64,000 nucleotides of DNA, taken from Rufibacter sediminis (lineage in GTDB: Bacteria; Bacteroidota; Bacteroidia; Cytophagales; Hymenobacteraceae). A program made the position numbers and the translations under genes. Shown here piece by piece: positions 44,233 through 53,728 of the stretch. The notes beneath the pieces were generated by a model. It had not been told where the DNA came from. It saw only the letters and a list, made by a program, of their open reading frames with translations, and searched no databases. Position 1 is the stretch's first letter. Each line of letters opens with the position of its first letter. The stretch lies in the NCBI RefSeq assembly GCF_014269285.1, contig NZ_JACOAF010000003.1, positions 59,117 through 123,116 of the forward strand, given 5' to 3'.

Positions 44233-44853
44233 ATGCTGCATGTCCTGCTGGATAGTTTCCTGATCAGCCTGATCCATGCCCTGATCCCCAGCCACTGGAT
44301 GGCTTTGGTGGCTATTGGGCGCTCAGAGGGCTGGCCACTAGCCACCACGCTGCGGGCCACCCTGTTGGCGGGCCTCGCCCACATTGGAGGCACGCTCCTA
44401 TTGGGCGGGCTGATCGGGTACCTGGGTATCAGGCTGTCTGAGGAGTTTACCTCCTTTGCCCGTAACGCTACCCCCTTGGCCTTGGTCGTAATGGGCATGT
44501 TTGTACTGGGTACCGCCTACTCCCACCCAGACAAGGCTCCCAAGGACCTATCCTCGCTCAGGAAGGCGCCTTCCGTCCGGAGCTGGTTCACCACCATGAC
44601 GGTGGCCCTGTTTTTCTCGCCCTGTTTGGAGATAAGTTCCTATTTCCTGACAGCCGCCACCCATGGGTGGCAGGGAATCCTGCTGGTGGCGACGGTTTTC
44701 GTTTTTGTGACGCTGCCGTTAATGCTGGGGCTTGTCGCTTTGGGGTACCGGGGCATCGGCCGCTTCAGAGGAGTGGTGCTGGAGAGGCACGGGCACGCCA
44801 TCATGGGTGGCGTGCTGATCGTCTTGGGACTGGCCACCTTTTTTTATGAATAG
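44233..44853 (+). CDS. NicO/RcnA-like small membrane transporter
   Basis: A 206-residue protein with about six helices. HALIPSHWMALVAIG and GLAHIGGTLLLG resemble His-containing helices of nickel/cobalt exporters (NicO, RcnA) and of TauE-like proteins. It lies between czcB and a P-type ATPase gene, so divalent-metal export is likely. Family assignment is by pattern only. Confidence 0.65.
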   Translation: MLHVLLDSFLISLIHALIPSHWMALVAIGRSEGWPLATTLRATLLAGLAHIGGTLLLGGLIGYLGIRLSEEFTSFARNATPLALVVMGMFVLGTAYSHPDKAPKDLSSLRKAPSVRSWFTTMTVALFFSPCLEISSYFLTAATHGWQGILLVATVFVFVTLPLMLGLVALGYRGIGRFRGVVLERHGHAIMGGVLIVLGLATFFYE

Positions 44854-44874
44854 TCAATCTTTAATTCCACTTAT

Positions 44875-46899
44875 ATGATACAGGAATCTCACGGCGGCGA
44901 AGAGCGCAAACCAACTTATAATACAGCATTCCTAACGGCCCAGAAGATGATGGACGAAGACAAAGACCCGCATGCGGTCAACCACGCCGACGTGGAGAAG
45001 AACGGTGACCATGACGGCCATGACCATGGAGCCGGGGAGTCCTCAGGGTGGAAAAGCCACTGGGCGCTTCTACTGTCCCTGGCAGTCCTAGTGGTCATGC
45101 TCACTTTGGAGTATGGCTTCGGCTACGTCCCACCCGCTCCACTGGGCCTTGCCATTTACGGCGCTGCCTACCTGCTTGCTGGCTATAAAGTGCTGGACCT
45201 CGCCTTCCGCAAGGCCATGCGCCTCGACTTCTTCAATGAGTTCTTCCTGATGAGCGTCGCCACGCTCGGTGCCTTCGCCATCGGCTCCTACAGCGAGGGT
45301 GTGGCCGTCATGGTCTTCTACTCCATAGGGGAGTGGTTCCAGGACGCGGCCGTCAACCGCGCGAAGCGCAGCATAAAGGCGTTGCTGGATATACGCCCCG
45401 ATGAGGTCTCTGTCATCAGGGGCGGAACAGCTATGGTAGTGGACCCAAAGGAAGTACAGATTGGGGAGACCATCCAGATGAAATCCGGGGAGAAAGTGGC
45501 CCTGGACGGCGAGCTGCTCTCAGAGAAGGCATCCTTCAACACCGCCGCCCTGACCGGGGAGAGCAAACCCGACACAAAGGCGAAGGGAGAGAAAGTGTAC
45601 GCCGGGATGATCAACCTCAATACCGTGGCCGAGGTCCAGGTCACCTCCTTGTTTCGGGACAGCAAGCTGAGCAGGATTTTGGAAATGGTGCAGGATGCGA
45701 CGGCCAGAAAGTCGCAGACCCAGCTCTTCATCTCCCGTTTCGCTAAAGTCTACACGCCCATCGTCTTCTTTCTGGCCTTGGCCGTATGCGCGGTGCCCTA
45801 TTTCATAATGGACGACTATGACTTCAATGTCTGGTTTTACCGCGCGCTGGTTTTCCTGGTGATAAGCTGCCCTTGTGCGCTGGTGGTGTCCATTCCCCTG
45901 GGTTATTTCGGTGGGATCGGGCTGGCTTCCCGGAACGGGATCCTTTTCAAGGGATCAAACTTCTTGGATGTGATGACCAGGGTAAATGCGGTGGTGATGG
46001 ACAAGACCGGCACTTTGACGCACGGCGTCTTCAAAGTGCAGCAGGTGGTGGCCCATGGCCTGGAGGAAAAAGAGCTTATCAGCCTGACCGCCGCCATCGA
46101 GACGCAATCCACCCACCCGATCGCCAAGGCCATTGCGGAATTCGCCGGGGCCCAGGCCACCCAGGCTTCCAGAATAGAGCAGGTAGAGGAGATATCGGGC
46201 CACGGGCTCAAAGGCACGATTGATGGGAAGCAGGTGCTGGCGGGCAACACCAAACTCCTTAAGAAATTCAACATACCCTACCCTGCGGAGATCGAGGGCA
46301 TCGTCAACACCATAGTGGTGGTGGCGGTGAACGGGCTGTACGCCGGGTATATCACCATTGCAGACGAGATAAAGGAGGATGCGGCCCAGGCTATCAGGGA
46401 TATGCACGCCTTGAACATCCAGACCGTGATGCTCTCCGGTGACAAACAGACGGTGGTCGATGAAGTGGCCAAAAAACTGGGCATTGACACCGCGTTCGGG
46501 AACCTCCTCCCGGAGGACAAAGTGGCCAAGGTGCAGGCGTTGAAGGACCAGGGCAGGCACATCGCCTTTGTGGGTGACGGTGTGAATGACGCTCCGGTGG
46601 TGGCCCTGGCTGATGCCGGGATCGCCATGGGGGGCCTGGGCAGCGACGCCACCATAGAGACCGCTGATGTGGTGATCCAGAACGACCAACCGTCTAAGAT
46701 CGTGTCCGCCATCAAGGTGGGGAAGATAACCCGCAGCATCGTCTGGCAGAACATCATTTTGGCGATGACTGTCAAGGTAATCGTGCTGGCATTGGGTGCT
46801 GGGGGTGTGGCCACCCTGTGGGAGGCTGTTATCGCCGATGTGGGCGTCGCCCTGTTGGCCATCTTAAATGCAGTGCGGATTCAGCGCATGAAAGTATAG
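44875..46899 (+). CDS. Zn/Cd/Pb-type heavy-metal P-ATPase
   Basis: A 674-residue P1B-type ATPase. It has a His/Asp-rich N-terminal tail (KNGDHDGHDHG) in place of a folded metal-binding domain, CPC at about 332-334, the phosphorylation site DKTGTLT at 376, a TGES loop and the late GDGVNDAP. The CPC motif and neighbours point to Zn/Cd/Pb (ZntA/CadA-like). It closes the czc-type operon. Confidence 0.9.
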   Translation: MIQESHGGEERKPTYNTAFLTAQKMMDEDKDPHAVNHADVEKNGDHDGHDHGAGESSGWKSHWALLLSLAVLVVMLTLEYGFGYVPPAPLGLAIYGAAYLLAGYKVLDLAFRKAMRLDFFNEFFLMSVATLGAFAIGSYSEGVAVMVFYSIGEWFQDAAVNRAKRSIKALLDIRPDEVSVIRGGTAMVVDPKEVQIGETIQMKSGEKVALDGELLSEKASFNTAALTGESKPDTKAKGEKVYAGMINLNTVAEVQVTSLFRDSKLSRILEMVQDATARKSQTQLFISRFAKVYTPIVFFLALAVCAVPYFIMDDYDFNVWFYRALVFLVISCPCALVVSIPLGYFGGIGLASRNGILFKGSNFLDVMTRVNAVVMDKTGTLTHGVFKVQQVVAHGLEEKELISLTAAIETQSTHPIAKAIAEFAGAQATQASRIEQVEEISGHGLKGTIDGKQVLAGNTKLLKKFNIPYPAEIEGIVNTIVVVAVNGLYAGYITIADEIKEDAAQAIRDMHALNIQTVMLSGDKQTVVDEVAKKLGIDTAFGNLLPEDKVAKVQALKDQGRHIAFVGDGVNDAPVVALADAGIAMGGLGSDATIETADVVIQNDQPSKIVSAIKVGKITRSIVWQNIILAMTVKVIVLALGAGGVATLWEAVIADVGVALLAILNAVRIQRMKV

Positions 46900-47098
46900 G
46901 AAGGTTTAGGCTTATTCAGGTCTACGACTGGTGACAAGGGACAACCATGTAGGTTATTTAACCTCTTTAAAATTTGTTGCACGGCTCTGCAAGTTTCAAA
47001 ATGGCAGTGCAACTACTCATGTTTGCGCTTTATACCGCTTTGATTAATCCGCGCGCTGTGGTTTTCAAAAATCTATTAACCTCTAAATTCAATTGCTT

Positions 47099-48493
47099 AT
47101 GTACGATGTTGCAATCATAGGTTCTGGCCCGGGCGGCTACGTCGCAGCCATACGTTGCGCCCAACTAGGTTTCAAGACAGTTATCATAGAGAAATATGAC
47201 ACCTTGGGCGGCACTTGCCTGAATGTAGGGTGCATCCCCTCCAAAGCTGTATTGGATAGCTCCGAGCATTTTCACAATGCCCAGCACAAATTCAAAAACC
47301 ATGGCATCCGACTGGAGAACCTGCAACTGGATTTCCCCCAGATGCTCGCCCACAAAGCGGACGTGGTCCAGAAAACAGTGGCGGGGGTAGACTACCTGAT
47401 GAAAAAGAACAAGGTAGAGGTCTTACGCGGCAAAGCAACCTTGCTGACACCCCGGACGGTGAGCATTCAGGGAGCGGAAGGGCCTCCTTCAGTAATTGAA
47501 TCTAAGCACATTGTTCTGGCGACGGGCTCCAAGCCCAGCTCCTTGCCTGGTATCACCATCGATAAGAAAAGGATTATCTCCTCCACAGAGGCACTGACTT
47601 TACCGGAAATCCCCCGGCACCTGCTGGTAATCGGAGGCGGGGTCATTGGCATGGAGCTGGGGTCAGTGTATGCGCGCGTTGGCTCCACAGTCAGTGTGCT
47701 GGAATATACCGATGCCATCATCCCCAGCATGGACCTGACCATGGGTAAGGAACTGAAAAAGTCACTACAAAAGCTGGGGATGGACTTCTACCTCAGCCAC
47801 AAGGTAACCGGCGCCCAAAGCACCGAAACTGGGGTAACCGTCACGGCGGAGGATACCGCGGGCAATACCCTGAACCTGGAGGGGGATTATTGCCTGATGG
47901 CCGTGGGCCGAAAACCCTACACGGAGGGACTGGGACTGGAAAACGTTGGCATCACAACCGACAAAGGGGGGCGCATCGAGGTAAATGAATACCTGGAAAC
48001 GAATGTGCCGGGCATCTATGCCATCGGCGATGTGGTGAAAGGGGCGATGCTGGCACACAAGGCCTCAGAGGAGGGCGTCTATGTGGCCGAACGCCTGGCC
48101 GGCCAGAAGCCGCACCTGGATTACCTGCTTATCCCTGGTATCGTGTACACCTGGCCGGAAGTAGCCACCGTGGGCTATACAGAAGAACAGTTGAAGGCTA
48201 ACGGGCGCGCCTACCGGACCGGGGTATTCCCGTTCCGGGCCAATGCCCGCGCCCGGATGAATGACGATTTGGATGGCCAGATTAAAGTACTAGCCGATGC
48301 TAAAACGGATGAAATCCTGGGTATCCATATGATCGGCCCCCGGGTCAGCGACATCATCGGGGAGGCCGTCGCCGCGATGAGCTACCGTGCCTCTGCTGAG
48401 GATATCGCCCGGATGTCCCATGGGCACCCTACCTTTTACGAGACATTGAAAGAGGCTTGCCTGGCGGTAAACAACCAGGCCATCCATATTTGA
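47099..48493 (+). CDS. lpdA: Dihydrolipoyl dehydrogenase
   Basis: A 464-residue flavoprotein disulfide reductase with FAD site GSGPGGYVAA, redox pair GGTCLNVGCIPSK (Cys40, Cys45), NAD site GGGVIGMELGSVY and a C-terminal His-Glu region (GHPTFYETLKEA). It is E3 of 2-oxoacid dehydrogenase complexes, but none of the other subunits is nearby. Its place beside OsmC and metal genes suggests a thiol-redox role. A TTG at 47093 could add two residues; ATG 47099 matches the family start. Confidence 0.9.
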   Translation: MYDVAIIGSGPGGYVAAIRCAQLGFKTVIIEKYDTLGGTCLNVGCIPSKAVLDSSEHFHNAQHKFKNHGIRLENLQLDFPQMLAHKADVVQKTVAGVDYLMKKNKVEVLRGKATLLTPRTVSIQGAEGPPSVIESKHIVLATGSKPSSLPGITIDKKRIISSTEALTLPEIPRHLLVIGGGVIGMELGSVYARVGSTVSVLEYTDAIIPSMDLTMGKELKKSLQKLGMDFYLSHKVTGAQSTETGVTVTAEDTAGNTLNLEGDYCLMAVGRKPYTEGLGLENVGITTDKGGRIEVNEYLETNVPGIYAIGDVVKGAMLAHKASEEGVYVAERLAGQKPHLDYLLIPGIVYTWPEVATVGYTEEQLKANGRAYRTGVFPFRANARARMNDDLDGQIKVLADAKTDEILGIHMIGPRVSDIIGEAVAAMSYRASAEDIARMSHGHPTFYETLKEACLAVNNQAIHI

Positions 48494-48517
48494 TAAAAAC
48501 CTATAATTAACAAAGAA

Positions 48518-48970
48518 ATGAGCGAATACAGAGCAAACCTGCTATGGTCGGGTCCCAATACCGATTTCACGTATAAAACGTACAGCCGCACCCATACCTG
48601 GACCTTTGGCGGGGGCAGTGCCGTAGAAGCCTCTGCTGCGCCGGAGTACTTAGGCAAGGCCGAACTGGTCAATCCGGAAGAAGCCTTTGCCGCCTCCCTA
48701 GCCAGCTGCCACCTGCTCACCTTTCTGGCCCTTGCTGCCTTTCAGAAATTTACCGTAGGGCGCTACGAAGACGAGGCGGTTGCTTCGGTGGGTAAAAATG
48801 CCCAAGGGAAGATGGCGGTTTTACAGGTTACTTTAAACCCCAAGGTGACTTTTAGCGGAGAGAATCTGCCCACTCCTGACCAGATAGCCGCCCTGCATCA
48901 CAGGGCTCATAACGACTGCTTTATCTCCAATTCGGTCTTAACAGAGGTAATCGTAAAGCCGGTGGTATAG
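48518..48970 (+). CDS. OsmC/Ohr-family peroxide-detoxifying protein
   Basis: A 150-residue OsmC fold with both catalytic cysteines: SLASCHLLTF (Cys64) and HNDCFISNS (Cys134). These reduce organic peroxides, often with lipoamide as reductant. The immediately upstream lipoamide dehydrogenase (24-bp gap) supports a lipoyl-dependent peroxidase pair. Confidence 0.88.
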   Translation: MSEYRANLLWSGPNTDFTYKTYSRTHTWTFGGGSAVEASAAPEYLGKAELVNPEEAFAASLASCHLLTFLALAAFQKFTVGRYEDEAVASVGKNAQGKMAVLQVTLNPKVTFSGENLPTPDQIAALHHRAHNDCFISNSVLTEVIVKPVV

Positions 48971-49490
48971 ATGAATGGTTTAATCTTTAGAGTCTTTGGA
49001 TGAGCCGATGAACCGTCGGAGCAGTCACCAATCGGAAAACCCAGGTGAGCTGTTCCCTTGAAAGAGCAGAAATGGAGGAACAAGAAGAAAAAGAACCGCA
49101 ACTCGACCCGGGCAACAAAAAAGAGCGGCGCACGCTGTCCTTTAAGGGGCATTAGGGGTCGTTAGAGGTGGCGGGAATAGAATCTTTGGTGGCACTTTAT
49201 ATGATGGAAAAAGCGGAAGGCAAAAAGCGTATATGTATCGTGAATTTGCCATATTCAACCATTTTGTTAAGGGTGCACTCCCCAAAGTATTTGTGGCAAC
49301 CGTTTACTTCGGTCTAAGTCACAATAGTATTCTTTAACTTCTCCTCCCAAAGACGCTAGGTATAAAATAGCAAAAGGTTGCCTGAGAGTTAAGATGGGTA
49401 TTGATATAAAGTGCAACGGATGAGCCTAGTCTATCATAGATAAGGTTCATCCGTTGCACTTTATTGACTTAAAAGGTTAAATATCCTGTA
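48971..49490. other. Intergenic region with only a doubtful 27-codon ORF
   Basis: About 520 bp. The only coding hint is MEEQEEKEPQLDPGNKKERR..., an ORF at 49072-49155 that is charged, short and without family. A strong inverted repeat occupies 49408-49462. Confidence 0.4.
49408..49462 (-). terminator. Long-stem inverted repeat after the His-rich gene
   Basis: Perfect 16-bp arms AAAGTGCAACGGATGA / TCATCCGTTGCACTTT with a 23-bp loop, 28 bp beyond the stop codon at 49491. It acts plausibly as a terminator; the AAA/TTT stem ends provide only short U-tracts. Confidence 0.65.
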
Positions 49491-49769
49491 TTATTGCCTG
49501 TTTTGCTGTCCACCTTGCTCATGAGCGTGTAACGGCTCATTGGACTTATGCTCGTGGGAGTGGTGCAGGGCTGCCTCCTTGGCGTGATGTCTCGCATGCT
49601 CACTCAGTCCATAGGCGGTATAGCCATGGTGGGCGGCTTTTTCATGGTCGCCCGAGTTTAAATGCTCAGCCGCCGCCCGGTGCTGTTCGGCCGCCTGCTG
49701 ATAATACTGCGCCGCTTTTCTGTGGCTCTCTGCGCTTTTTTGGTGTTCTCCCGGATGTTCGTTTTCCAT
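49491..49769 (-). CDS. Small His/Ala-rich helical protein
   Basis: A protein of about 92 residues, MENEHPGEHQKSAESHRKAA..., with regularly spaced His, Gln, Glu and Ala in long amphipathic helices and no signal. His content (over 15) suggests metal buffering, in line with the neighbouring CDF exporter. The start at MENEHP is chosen because the upstream residues are unlike the rest. Confidence 0.6.
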   Translation of the reverse strand: MENEHPGEHQKSAESHRKAAQYYQQAAEQHRAAAEHLNSGDHEKAAHHGYTAYGLSEHARHHAKEAALHHSHEHKSNEPLHAHEQGGQQNRQ

Positions 49770-50051
49770 AGCATTGTAGTTTAAGTTGGCGTATCTTATC
49801 TTATACCTTCTTGGCATCCATTTGGTTTTTAATGCTTCGTCCTACCTATGATTACGGTATCCTTTTCTAACGACCGTAAGGTATAATTAGCTAGGAAGAG
49901 CTTAGCTTGGGGCCATAAGAAGGATCCAGGCGCCCCTACAACGGTACTGGGATATAAAACTAGGGAGAGACCTCATGAACCCGGTCGGGCATCTGGAGTG
50001 GGAAATAATTTACCCACTGCTAACCTAGCTCCGTCTATTCCAGTGATAGGT

Positions 50052-50942
50052 TTAAAGGTGAGTTTCCTGCTCCTGGAAGCCGGGAGACTCTAGTTGGATG
50101 GTAGTGTGGCTGATCTTGAAAGATTCCTTTACCTGATCATTCACCCGCTTCAACACTTCACTGGGCGCCGCCTTTTCATGCAGCACCACATGGGCACTCA
50201 TGGCATTGACACCGGTAGTCAGTGACCAGACATGCAGGTCATGCACATCGGCCACCCCCGGCAACTTCACCATGGCTTCCCGCAGGGAGCCTAGGTTGAC
50301 ATCCGCCGGTGTTCCCTCCAGTAAGACGCTGACTGCGTCCTTCAGTAGAATCCATGTGCGGGGCAGTATAAAAAGACCAATGCCCGCAGACAGGATAGGG
50401 TCGGCGTAGTACCACCCCGTGGTCCACATGATCACCCCCGCTACAATTACGCCGATGGAGGTCAGCATGTCGGAAAGCACCTCAAAGTAAGCACCCTTCA
50501 TATTGAGGCTGTCATTGGAGCCTTTGCGTAGAATGTACATCCCAGCCAGGTTGACCAACAGACCGATTCCAGCGATCACCAACATGGGTTTGCTTTCCAC
50601 TTCGGGCGGGGTTCTGAAACGCAGGTATGCCTCGTACAGGATGTATAGGGAGACACCTATCAATATCACCGCATTGGCCAGCGCCGCCAGGATTTCTGCC
50701 CGGTAGTAGCCGAACGTCTTCTCCGGTGTCGCTTTCCGCTCGGCCAGGTTGATGGCGATTAGGGCGAAAGCCAGCCCCCCCACGTCTGTCAGCATGTGGC
50801 CGGCGTCCGCCAGGAGAGCCAGGCTTCCGGTCCAGATGCCGCCGATGACTTCCGCCACTAGGTAGAGCAGGGTAAGGCCCAGGACCCACTTCAGGCGGGA
50901 TTTATTCTGGCTTCCTGGGGAGATAGTGTGGCCTTTCGACAT
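50052..50942 (-). CDS. czcD: Cation diffusion facilitator (CzcD-like)
   Basis: A 296-residue exporter with six helices and the Zn-site pattern HMLTDV in helix 2 (ADAGHMLTDVGG), plus a C-terminal cytoplasmic domain (DVHDLHVWSLTTGVNAMSAH). It exports Zn2+/Cd2+/Co2+ in exchange for protons. It lies 15 bp after a truncated copper-storage-type gene on the same strand. Confidence 0.9.
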   Translation of the reverse strand: MSKGHTISPGSQNKSRLKWVLGLTLLYLVAEVIGGIWTGSLALLADAGHMLTDVGGLAFALIAINLAERKATPEKTFGYYRAEILAALANAVILIGVSLYILYEAYLRFRTPPEVESKPMLVIAGIGLLVNLAGMYILRKGSNDSLNMKGAYFEVLSDMLTSIGVIVAGVIMWTTGWYYADPILSAGIGLFILPRTWILLKDAVSVLLEGTPADVNLGSLREAMVKLPGVADVHDLHVWSLTTGVNAMSAHVVLHEKAAPSEVLKRVNDQVKESFKISHTTIQLESPGFQEQETHL

Positions 50943-50957
50943 ATGCGGTTAAAGATT

Positions 50958-51083
50958 CTATTTGTTAGGTTGCCATCTATGAAGAATCCCAACCTCTGAG
51001 GGGCAGTGGGAGAAGCACAACTCACAGGTGTTAATGCAGACTATCAGTTTTTCGATGAGTTGTTGATAGCTGTGGTTTTCCAT
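50958..51083 (-). pseudogene. Truncated four-helix-bundle copper-binding (Csp-like) gene
   Basis: A 41-residue frame, MENHSYQQLIEKLIVCINTC, followed by ELCFSHC and a short unrelated tail. The beginning matches the N-terminus of four-helix-bundle copper storage proteins (Cys-x3-Cys-x2-Cys-x3-Cys pattern), which are usually over 100 residues. The rest of the bundle is missing, so this is either a decayed gene or a small peptide using only helix 1. Confidence 0.55.
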
Positions 51084-51926
51084 AGTTTTCTCAGATAAGT
51101 AGATTTAAATTAAACCAAATATACGTTGGCAGTTAGTGATAGTTCATCCCCTTTTTTATGTATTTCACCTACAAAAAATTGCATAAAAATGGCTTTTAGG
51201 CTATTGTTCGCTGTCTATTGTTGAATGTATTCTATGGGCAGGATTAATCGCAGTGCTGTTTTTGCCTCACTAGCTAGTTATATTCCATATATTTACCCCT
51301 ACATAAATCGCCGAACGAATTATTCTCTTCTCTTATAAGTATAAGACCATCAACTCATAATGGAAAGGCTTCATCAACCTAACTTTAACAGGGTTGATTC
51401 AAAGCGCGATATCTTAGAACTGAAAATGATTACTGTAATGAAACAATCATTGCGTGATACAAGGCTATATATAATAAGAATAACCTGTCATGGCAGAACA
51501 ATTTAGAGTTAAATACTTTACAATTCTTCTGATTTCTTTGATGTTCGCCTTCTGCACGGGCTTCGGACACTTACAGAATACTACCACCTTTGATACAGAA
51601 ACACAAGGTTCTGGACCAGGGCAGGTTAAAAGCCTGACAGAGCCCGCTCCCTCTACCGAATAGGTATTTGGCCAGTACGTTGAAAGTAGCTATGCGGAGG
51701 CAGGATTAACAGAACAGGGGCTTGCACGTCTTGCTATACCACGCACATAGAAGATATTTTGATAGTGCACAAGGGCAATTAGGGACTTTGTATGCCACTT
51801 CTATTTTAATTAGTATCAGCACATCTCTCATCATAGGAATATTTTACAGCATCTATTAAATTTACAGGAATATTTTTCTTTTATTTTACAAATTAATCTT
51901 TATCTTTGTTTTAAAGATGGAAGACT
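51084..51926. other. AT-rich intergenic region
   Basis: About 840 bp with no supported gene except the short ORF at 51490. A -7-like TATCTTTG occurs at 51901-51908, just before the gene at 51927, but no TTG is at the expected distance. Confidence 0.45.
51490..51663 (+). CDS. Possible 57-residue secreted peptide
   Basis: ATG 51490 to TAG 51661-51663. The N-terminus (MAEQFRVKYFTILLISLMFAF) looks like a signal or single helix and is followed by CTGFGHLQ and a Thr/Gly/Pro-rich polar tail. No family is recognised. The hydrophobic segment and isolated position make it plausible but unproven. Confidence 0.35.
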   Translation: MAEQFRVKYFTILLISLMFAFCTGFGHLQNTTTFDTETQGSGPGQVKSLTEPAPSTE

Positions 51927-52559
51927 ATGAAGAAACTTTTACCTCAGGAAGAAGCAACTGGATATCTGCTCCCTTATTTTGAAAAATTTGTTTCTATTGT
52001 TGAGAAGGCGATGGCTGATGTGAAACGGCTGGAGGCAACTCACTCAGAGATCCGGGAGAAATACACAAGCTGGTCACCATTAGCGAAATCCGTGATGGTC
52101 AACAACTTTATGTGCATCTATGCCGAGGAAGCTTTTTCAGGTGACCCGGAAGTTATCATAAATCCTTTGCGCAATGACCCTTTCGGCATCTTACTAAGGG
52201 GTAAACTCTTCATCCGGTTCAACAAGCTTAACGCTGATCTGTCACCCAGCACCAATAATGCGACGAAGCGGACGGAGGATTTGAACTACCAGAACAGTTT
52301 TGAGGGATTTGAGAACATCCCCTGCATTTATGCGGGGTACACCTCTAACCGCGAAGCCATTGACAGCATTGGCTCCATCAATCTGGTTTACCGTCCCTTC
52401 AATTCCGTTATATGGAATATAGATTTACGGACCCGATTAGGTCAGGAACAACCGGAAATACCATTCTACACCGAGACCGGCGCAACAGTAGTTCCTATTG
52501 CAGAAAGAAGGGTGACTGTAAAGAAGAAACCACAAGCAGACAAGACAATAGAAGGATAG
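51927..52559 (+). CDS. Uncharacterised protein paired with an XRE-ImmA/IrrE gene
   Basis: A 210-residue cytoplasmic protein with no signal or membrane segment. The N-terminal half is helical (MKKLLPQEEATGYLLPYFEK...); the second half has strand-like segments (NIPCIYAGYTSN, NLVYRPFNSVIWNI). I recognise no domain. It is 5 bp upstream of the XRE-ImmA/IrrE gene, the layout of many toxin-antitoxin or phage-regulated pairs. It would be the candidate effector, which is inference only. Confidence 0.6.
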   Translation: MKKLLPQEEATGYLLPYFEKFVSIVEKAMADVKRLEATHSEIREKYTSWSPLAKSVMVNNFMCIYAEEAFSGDPEVIINPLRNDPFGILLRGKLFIRFNKLNADLSPSTNNATKRTEDLNYQNSFEGFENIPCIYAGYTSNREAIDSIGSINLVYRPFNSVIWNIDLRTRLGQEQPEIPFYTETGATVVPIAERRVTVKKKPQADKTIEG

Positions 52560-52564
52560 GTTAA

Positions 52565-53656
52565 ATGATGGAAACGAATATGCTTTTCCTAGGTAAGGTG
52601 AACCCTAACATGGTCATTTTAGCTCGTGAATCGCGTGGGGTAACCCAAAAAGAGCTGGCTGAGAAAATGTGCATCAAACAGGGCACCCTGTCTAAGATTG
52701 AAAATGGGCTTCAGAACGTATCAGAAGAACTGCTGAATATATTAAGTGCTGAATTGGCGTATCCGGCAAGTTTCTTCTTCCAGCAGAATCAGCTGTATAA
52801 CCCGAGTCTGGTGCATTATCGGAAACGAACTGTGTTTACCAAGAAGGACTTGGCCAAGGCTGATGCCACTATGAATATCAGCAAAATCAACCTGGAGAAA
52901 CTGCTGAACTCAGTTGATATACCTGATTTACAATTGCCAAAATGGGAAGTAGAGGAACATGGCTCTCCGGAAAAGTGCGCTACATACTTGCGGGAATACT
53001 GGCGGCTACCGAAAGGGAGGATAGAAAATATAACGAAGCTGGTGGAAGACAAGGGAATTCTGGTGGTACCTATTGATTTTGACTCACCTAAGATGGATGG
53101 TCTGAACATCTTTACCGATACTAACCATCCTATCATATTCTACAACCGCAACATACCAACTGACCGGCAGCGCTTGACAATTGCCCATGAATTAGGCCAC
53201 ATTCTGCTGCACCTGGGGCAACCCATTGCAGAAAACCGGGACGTGGAAGCGGAAGCATATGCTTTTGCGGCTGAGTTCCTGATGCCCGCTGCGGAAATTA
53301 AATCCCACTTGGGAAAGGTGGATATTGCCAGGTTGGCAGATTTGAAAAGATACTGGAAAGTGTCCATGGCAGCCCTTATTATCCGGGCTAAAACACTGCG
53401 CCTGATTACCGAAAACCAGTACCGGTACCTATGGCAGCAAATGAGCGCTTTGGGATACCGGACAAAGGAACCCAAAGAACTGGATCCCGCACCGGAGCCC
53501 CCTATTCTGTTGCAAGAACTGGTGGATGCCCATTTAAATGATTTAGGGTATTCAGAAGAAGAGTTGGCGCAGCTGCTGTCTTTACAATTGGAAGATTTTA
53601 AAACCCGATACCAGGAAAACGAGGTAGCACGGCCAAAGCTTAAGATTATCCGCTAG
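52565..53656 (+). CDS. XRE-type regulator with ImmA/IrrE metallopeptidase domain
   Basis: A 363-residue protein. An XRE helix-turn-helix (about 14-70, with SRGVTQKELAEKM and TLSKIENG) is followed by a COG2856 peptidase domain with the zinc site AHELGHILLH (HELGH at 208-212) and a downstream Glu-rich stretch (AEAYAFAAEFLMP). Such proteins cleave repressors or antitoxins or act as antitoxins themselves. The tight coupling to the upstream gene suggests it controls that protein. A C-terminal extension (about 300-363) is not explained. Confidence 0.8.
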   Translation: MMETNMLFLGKVNPNMVILARESRGVTQKELAEKMCIKQGTLSKIENGLQNVSEELLNILSAELAYPASFFFQQNQLYNPSLVHYRKRTVFTKKDLAKADATMNISKINLEKLLNSVDIPDLQLPKWEVEEHGSPEKCATYLREYWRLPKGRIENITKLVEDKGILVVPIDFDSPKMDGLNIFTDTNHPIIFYNRNIPTDRQRLTIAHELGHILLHLGQPIAENRDVEAEAYAFAAEFLMPAAEIKSHLGKVDIARLADLKRYWKVSMAALIIRAKTLRLITENQYRYLWQQMSALGYRTKEPKELDPAPEPPILLQELVDAHLNDLGYSEEELAQLLSLQLEDFKTRYQENEVARPKLKIIR

Positions 53657-53728
53657 AAGCATATAAAGGCACTAAAGGACTTTTACTTTTTCACTTATTC
53701 TAATAAAATTAGAAAGCAATACCCACTC

